A DNA stretch of 64,000 bases. It comes from Macrococcoides bohemicum (GTDB lineage: Bacteria; Bacillota; Bacilli; Staphylococcales; Staphylococcaceae). Shown in pieces: positions 61,121 through 64,000 of this stretch (position 1 is its first letter; each line of letters opens with the position of its first letter). The notes beneath the pieces are model-generated. The model searched no databases and was not told where the DNA came from. It worked only from the letters and a program-made list of their open reading frames with translations. Made by a program: the position numbers and the translations under genes. The stretch lies in NCBI RefSeq assembly GCF_042658685.1, contig NZ_JBHSQY010000030.1, one strand, 5' to 3'.

Positions 61121-62314
61121 TTATTGCGGTAGTAATTGATATGACGCATTCGAATATTTAAATATTTGTAGTGTCTTGTTTACCTGTTCTAATGTTACTG
61201 CATTGATTTGTGCTTCAATCACAGCGATATCGATGATTTTGTCATAGAGTAACATACTTTTCCCCATATGTTCTAAAATTGCCCCATCATAATCAAGATT
61301 CATATGCAGATTAGTAATTAAATATTGCTTGGTTTTATCTAAAAGTTCCTGATCAATACCGTTAACGAGTGTTGCATGTATTTCATCAATAATCGATATA
61401 CATTTCTGTACGTTATCATTATCCGTCGCGAAATAAGTGTAAAGTACGCCGCCTGAGTAATAACTATCTACTGAAGAATATAAACTATAGCATAAACCCT
61501 CTTCTTCTCGTAGCTTTCTAAACAGCATACTTGTCATTGATCCACCATATAAATTGTTGATAATTTCAAACACGGGTTGGGCTTCATCACGATAACCAAC
61601 AGCCGGATGGGCTAATATGACATGGGCTTGTTCCAGACCAGCTTTATACTGCGTCACTGTGCAAGAATTCATATTAAATGTCTGACGTTTTTGTTCAGTA
61701 GTCCGTTTACCTTCAATTTGAAAGACTTCATATATATATTCAACATCGTTTCCTACATATGACATGATCATGTTATCCGGCTGGTAGAAAGCTTGATAGA
61801 AACGTTTTAAGTCATCTTGCGTGATTGCTTTTACAGATGTTTCAGTTCCTAAGATTGGCGTATTATAAGGCGTATCTTTATATAAAATTGTTTCAAAACG
61901 TTCAAATGCATTTTCTTCATCATCATCTTCAATCATTTTTATTTCTTCAAGGATGACAAGACGTTCTTTTTCAAGTTCTTCTTCATCAAATGTTGCATAA
62001 AACAACATTTCCTTTAATATATCAATCGCTTTTTGTTCAAAACGTTTTAACGTTTTAATAGAATAGCAAGTATATGTTTTCGTAGTATAGGCATTAACCT
62101 CACCACCAATTGCATCAATCGATTCAGCTAACAATTTAAAAGGATAACGTTCTGTACCTTTAAATAGCATATGTTCTATGAAATGCGCGATACCATTTGG
62201 ATAATTCGTCTCATCAGCTGTACCCACCTTAATATACATAGCAATATGGACAATTTGCATCGAAGTATTATGATGTACTACTTTCAATTGATTTTCTAAT
62301 ATTTTTTGTTCCAA
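61121..62314 (-). CDS. mlpA: M16-family zinc peptidase (MlpA/YmxG-like)
   Basis: Cytoplasmic metallopeptidase of 397 residues. The zinc motif H-F-I-E-H is at 44-48 (IAHFIEHMLFKGT), and the distal Glu region RLVILEEIKMIEDDDEE near 118-134 is present, so it should be active. Start is TTG 62314, preceded by GAGGG. It lies directly downstream of pnp, as mlpA does in B. subtilis, whereas I recall the S. aureus region passing from pnp to rnjB. Substrate is unknown. A third M16 gene besides the YmfF/YmfH pair. Confidence 0.88.
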   Translation of the reverse strand: MEQKILENQLKVVHHNTSMQIVHIAMYIKVGTADETNYPNGIAHFIEHMLFKGTERYPFKLLAESIDAIGGEVNAYTTKTYTCYSIKTLKRFEQKAIDILKEMLFYATFDEEELEKERLVILEEIKMIEDDDEENAFERFETILYKDTPYNTPILGTETSVKAITQDDLKRFYQAFYQPDNMIMSYVGNDVEYIYEVFQIEGKRTTEQKRQTFNMNSCTVTQYKAGLEQAHVILAHPAVGYRDEAQPVFEIINNLYGGSMTSMLFRKLREEEGLCYSLYSSVDSYYSGGVLYTYFATDNDNVQKCISIIDEIHATLVNGIDQELLDKTKQYLITNLHMNLDYDGAILEHMGKSMLLYDKIIDIAVIEAQINAVTLEQVNKTLQIFKYSNASYQLLPQ

Positions 62315-62332
62315 ATATAACCCTCAATTTCT

Positions 62333-62369
62333 AAAAATATGAGACTAACGCAAAAGCGGTAGTCTCATA
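62333..62369 (-). terminator. pnp terminator
   Basis: Minus-strand stem TATGAGACTACCGC / GCGTTAGTCTCATA with one mismatch and a TTTT loop is followed by TTTTTAG, 6 bases after the pnp stop. Part of the transcript may read on into the M16 gene. Confidence 0.85.
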
Positions 62370-62374
62370 ATTGC

Positions 62375-64000
62375 TTATTTTTCTTCTTTTTTAGTTTCTT
62401 CTTCAAGTAAAACTTTACGAGATGCGTTCACACGACCTTGTTTATCTATTTCAGTGACTTTTACTAAGAACTGATCTCCCATCTTAATCACATCTTCAAC
62501 TTTATTGACACGTTCTTTTGCAAGTTGTGAAATATGAACAAGTGCATCTTTACCTGGGAAGATTTCAACGAAAGCACCGAACTTCTCAATACGTTTCACT
62601 GTCGACATATAAATTTCACCAACTTTAGCTTCACGCACGATATTTTCAATTAATTCCTGTGCTTTAGCGATCATTTCCTCATCACTTGAGCCGATAAATA
62701 CAGTGCCGTCTTGTTCGATATCTAATTTAACACCAGTTGCATCAATGATTTCATTGATTTTCTTACCACCTGGTCCAATAACATCTCTGATTTTATCTGG
62801 ATTGATATGAATGATTTTAATTTTCGGCGCATATGGGCTCAGTGAAGCGCTTGGTTCACTGATTGTAGATAACATGTGTTCCATAATATGCAGACGACCG
62901 ATACGTGCTTGTTCTAAAGCTTCACGTAAAATGTCTTCTGATAACCCATCAATTTTAATATCCATCTGGATTGCAGTAATACCTTTAGATGTACCTGCCA
63001 CCTTAAAGTCCATATCTCCTAATGCATCTTCCATACCTTGAATATCAGATAAAATGGTATAATGTTCATCTTTTTTTACTAGTCCCATAGCAATACCAGC
63101 TACTGGTGCTTTAATAGGAACACCAGCATCCATTAACGCTAAAGTAGATCCACAGATTGAGGCTTGAGAACTTGAACCGTTTGATTCTAATACTTCTGAA
63201 ACAACACGGATTGTGTATGGGAATTCCTTCTCATCAGGAATTACCTGTAATAAAGCACGTTCACCTAAAGCACCATGACCTATTTCACGACGTCCAGGTG
63301 CACGCACTGGACCTGTTTCACCAACTGAGAAGTTCGGGAAATTATAATGATGCATATAGCGTTTTTCTTCCTCTACACCAAGACCATCAATAATTTGATG
63401 TTCACCCAATGCACCTAAAGTTGCAATAGAGAACGCTTGTGTTTGACCACGTGTAAATAAACCAGAACCGTGTGCTCGAGGTAACAGACCTACTTCAGAA
63501 GATAATGGTCTGATTTCATCAGGACGACGACCATCTGGACGTACTTTATCTTCTGTAATTTGGCGACGCACTTCAGCTTTAACTAAAGCATCAAATGTTT
63601 TATTAACGATCGCGATAGCTTCTTCCCCTTGTTCCTGGAAGTTTTCAACAATTTGTACTTTAATCGCAGTAATACGTTCTTCACGTTCTTGCTTTTCCTG
63701 TGTTTGAATTGCTGCAGCTAAATTTAATGCTTCAGCTTGCTTTGTTACAGCTTCTTCAACTTCAGTATTAGTTTCAACAGGAACAAATTCTTTTTTCACT
63801 GGATTCAGTTCAGCGATAATTTCTTTTTGGAAAGTCACTAACTTTTTAATTTCATCATGTCCAAACATAATAGCTTCTAACATTTTTTCTTCGGTTACTT
63901 CCTTAGCACCTGCTTCTACCATGTTCACCGCATCAAAATGTCCAGCAACTTGTAAGTCCAAAATTGATTGTTCGCGCGCTTCTACATTCGGATTAATAAT
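62375..64000 (-). CDS. pnp: Polyribonucleotide nucleotidyltransferase (PNPase), 5' part beyond the window
   Basis: Phosphorolytic 3'-5' exoribonuclease of the degradosome. The frame is open to the right edge (IINPNVEAREQ... before LDLQVAGHFDAVNM), so the true start lies outside; about 541 codons are visible of the usual roughly 700. Seen in order: the end of the first RNase PH domain, a helical linker, and the second RNase PH domain with TRGQTQAFS, SNGSSSQASICGSTL and DALGDMDFK. A KH domain (GPGGKKINEIIDATG) and a C-terminal S1 domain follow. Confidence 0.97.
   Translation of the reverse strand: MINPNVEAREQSILDLQVAGHFDAVNMVEAGAKEVTEEKMLEAIMFGHDEIKKLVTFQKEIIAELNPVKKEFVPVETNTEVEEAVTKQAEALNLAAAIQTQEKQEREERITAIKVQIVENFQEQGEEAIAIVNKTFDALVKAEVRRQITEDKVRPDGRRPDEIRPLSSEVGLLPRAHGSGLFTRGQTQAFSIATLGALGEHQIIDGLGVEEEKRYMHHYNFPNFSVGETGPVRAPGRREIGHGALGERALLQVIPDEKEFPYTIRVVSEVLESNGSSSQASICGSTLALMDAGVPIKAPVAGIAMGLVKKDEHYTILSDIQGMEDALGDMDFKVAGTSKGITAIQMDIKIDGLSEDILREALEQARIGRLHIMEHMLSTISEPSASLSPYAPKIKIIHINPDKIRDVIGPGGKKINEIIDATGVKLDIEQDGTVFIGSSDEEMIAKAQELIENIVREAKVGEIYMSTVKRIEKFGAFVEIFPGKDALVHISQLAKERVNKVEDVIKMGDQFLVKVTEIDKQGRVNASRKVLLEEETKKEEK

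Noticed and set aside
1..64000. CRISPR arrays, tRNA or rRNA genes, prophage
   Set aside because: No regularly spaced repeats, cloverleaf-forming sequences, rRNA segments or phage structural genes were recognised on either strand.

Overview
This is AT-rich chromosomal DNA of a Firmicute of the family Staphylococcaceae. Gene order largely follows the Staphylococcus aureus chromosome as I remember it: katA - permease - panDCB - thr genes - glnA/glnR - hflX - gpx - hfq - miaA - glpDKF - glpP - mutLS - miaB - korBA - ymdB - rny - recA - pgsA - ymf cluster - ftsK - rnjB - pnp. Several departures point to a neighbouring genus, most likely Macrococcus: a short Hfq, no cinA next to recA, a ThiW-like gene, an MlpA-type protease beside pnp, and extra genes around ymdB. 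The genus is inferred; no rRNA is present. No tRNA, rRNA, CRISPR array or prophage was seen.

Layout. (1) 1-0.9 kb is a scarred accessory edge: the end of an IS431/IS257-type IS6 element, an uncharacterised gene cut by it, a possible gene remnant and orphan terminators. (2) 0.9-4.5 kb: katA under a perfect PerR box, an amino acid permease and a small orphan. (3) 4.5-7.6 kb: pantothenate synthesis, panB-panC-panD with divergent panE. (4) 7.6-13.1 kb: hom-thrC-thrB plus a HAD phosphatase, with divergent aspartokinase. (5) 13.1-19.5 kb: a DUF2332 protein, the glnR-glnA pair, a PLP enzyme, hflX and divergent gpx. (6) 19.6-26.4 kb: hfq-miaA-lipase, then glpP-glpF-glpK-glpD with a cre site and a GlpP-type leader terminator. 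(7) 26.4-33.5 kb: mutS-mutL, thiW, ricA and miaB.

(8) 33.5-41.7 kb looks like an accessory insertion in the miaB-korB interval. It holds a decayed ABC locus, a heterodimeric ABC exporter, a DedA protein and a TPP-riboswitch-controlled thiamine-precursor ABC operon. (9) 41.8-48.8 kb: korAB, then rny and ymdB with three uncharacterised genes around ymdB. (10) 49-64 kb: recA with a perfect SOS box, pgsA, rodZ, the ymfK-I-H-F-C cluster, ftsK/spoIIIE, rnjB, an orphan, an M16 protease and the 3' part of pnp, which runs off the right edge.

Functional themes are RNA turnover and modification (RNase Y, RNase J2, PNPase, YmdB, Hfq, MiaA, MiaB, RicA), DNA repair (RecA, MutS, MutL), cofactor and amino acid supply (pan, thr, glutamine, thiamine) and glycerol use. 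Most genes lie on the minus strand in short overlapping operons bounded by clear hairpin terminators. Several computed open frames begin upstream of the likely start; where a ribosome-binding site decides, corrected starts are given.
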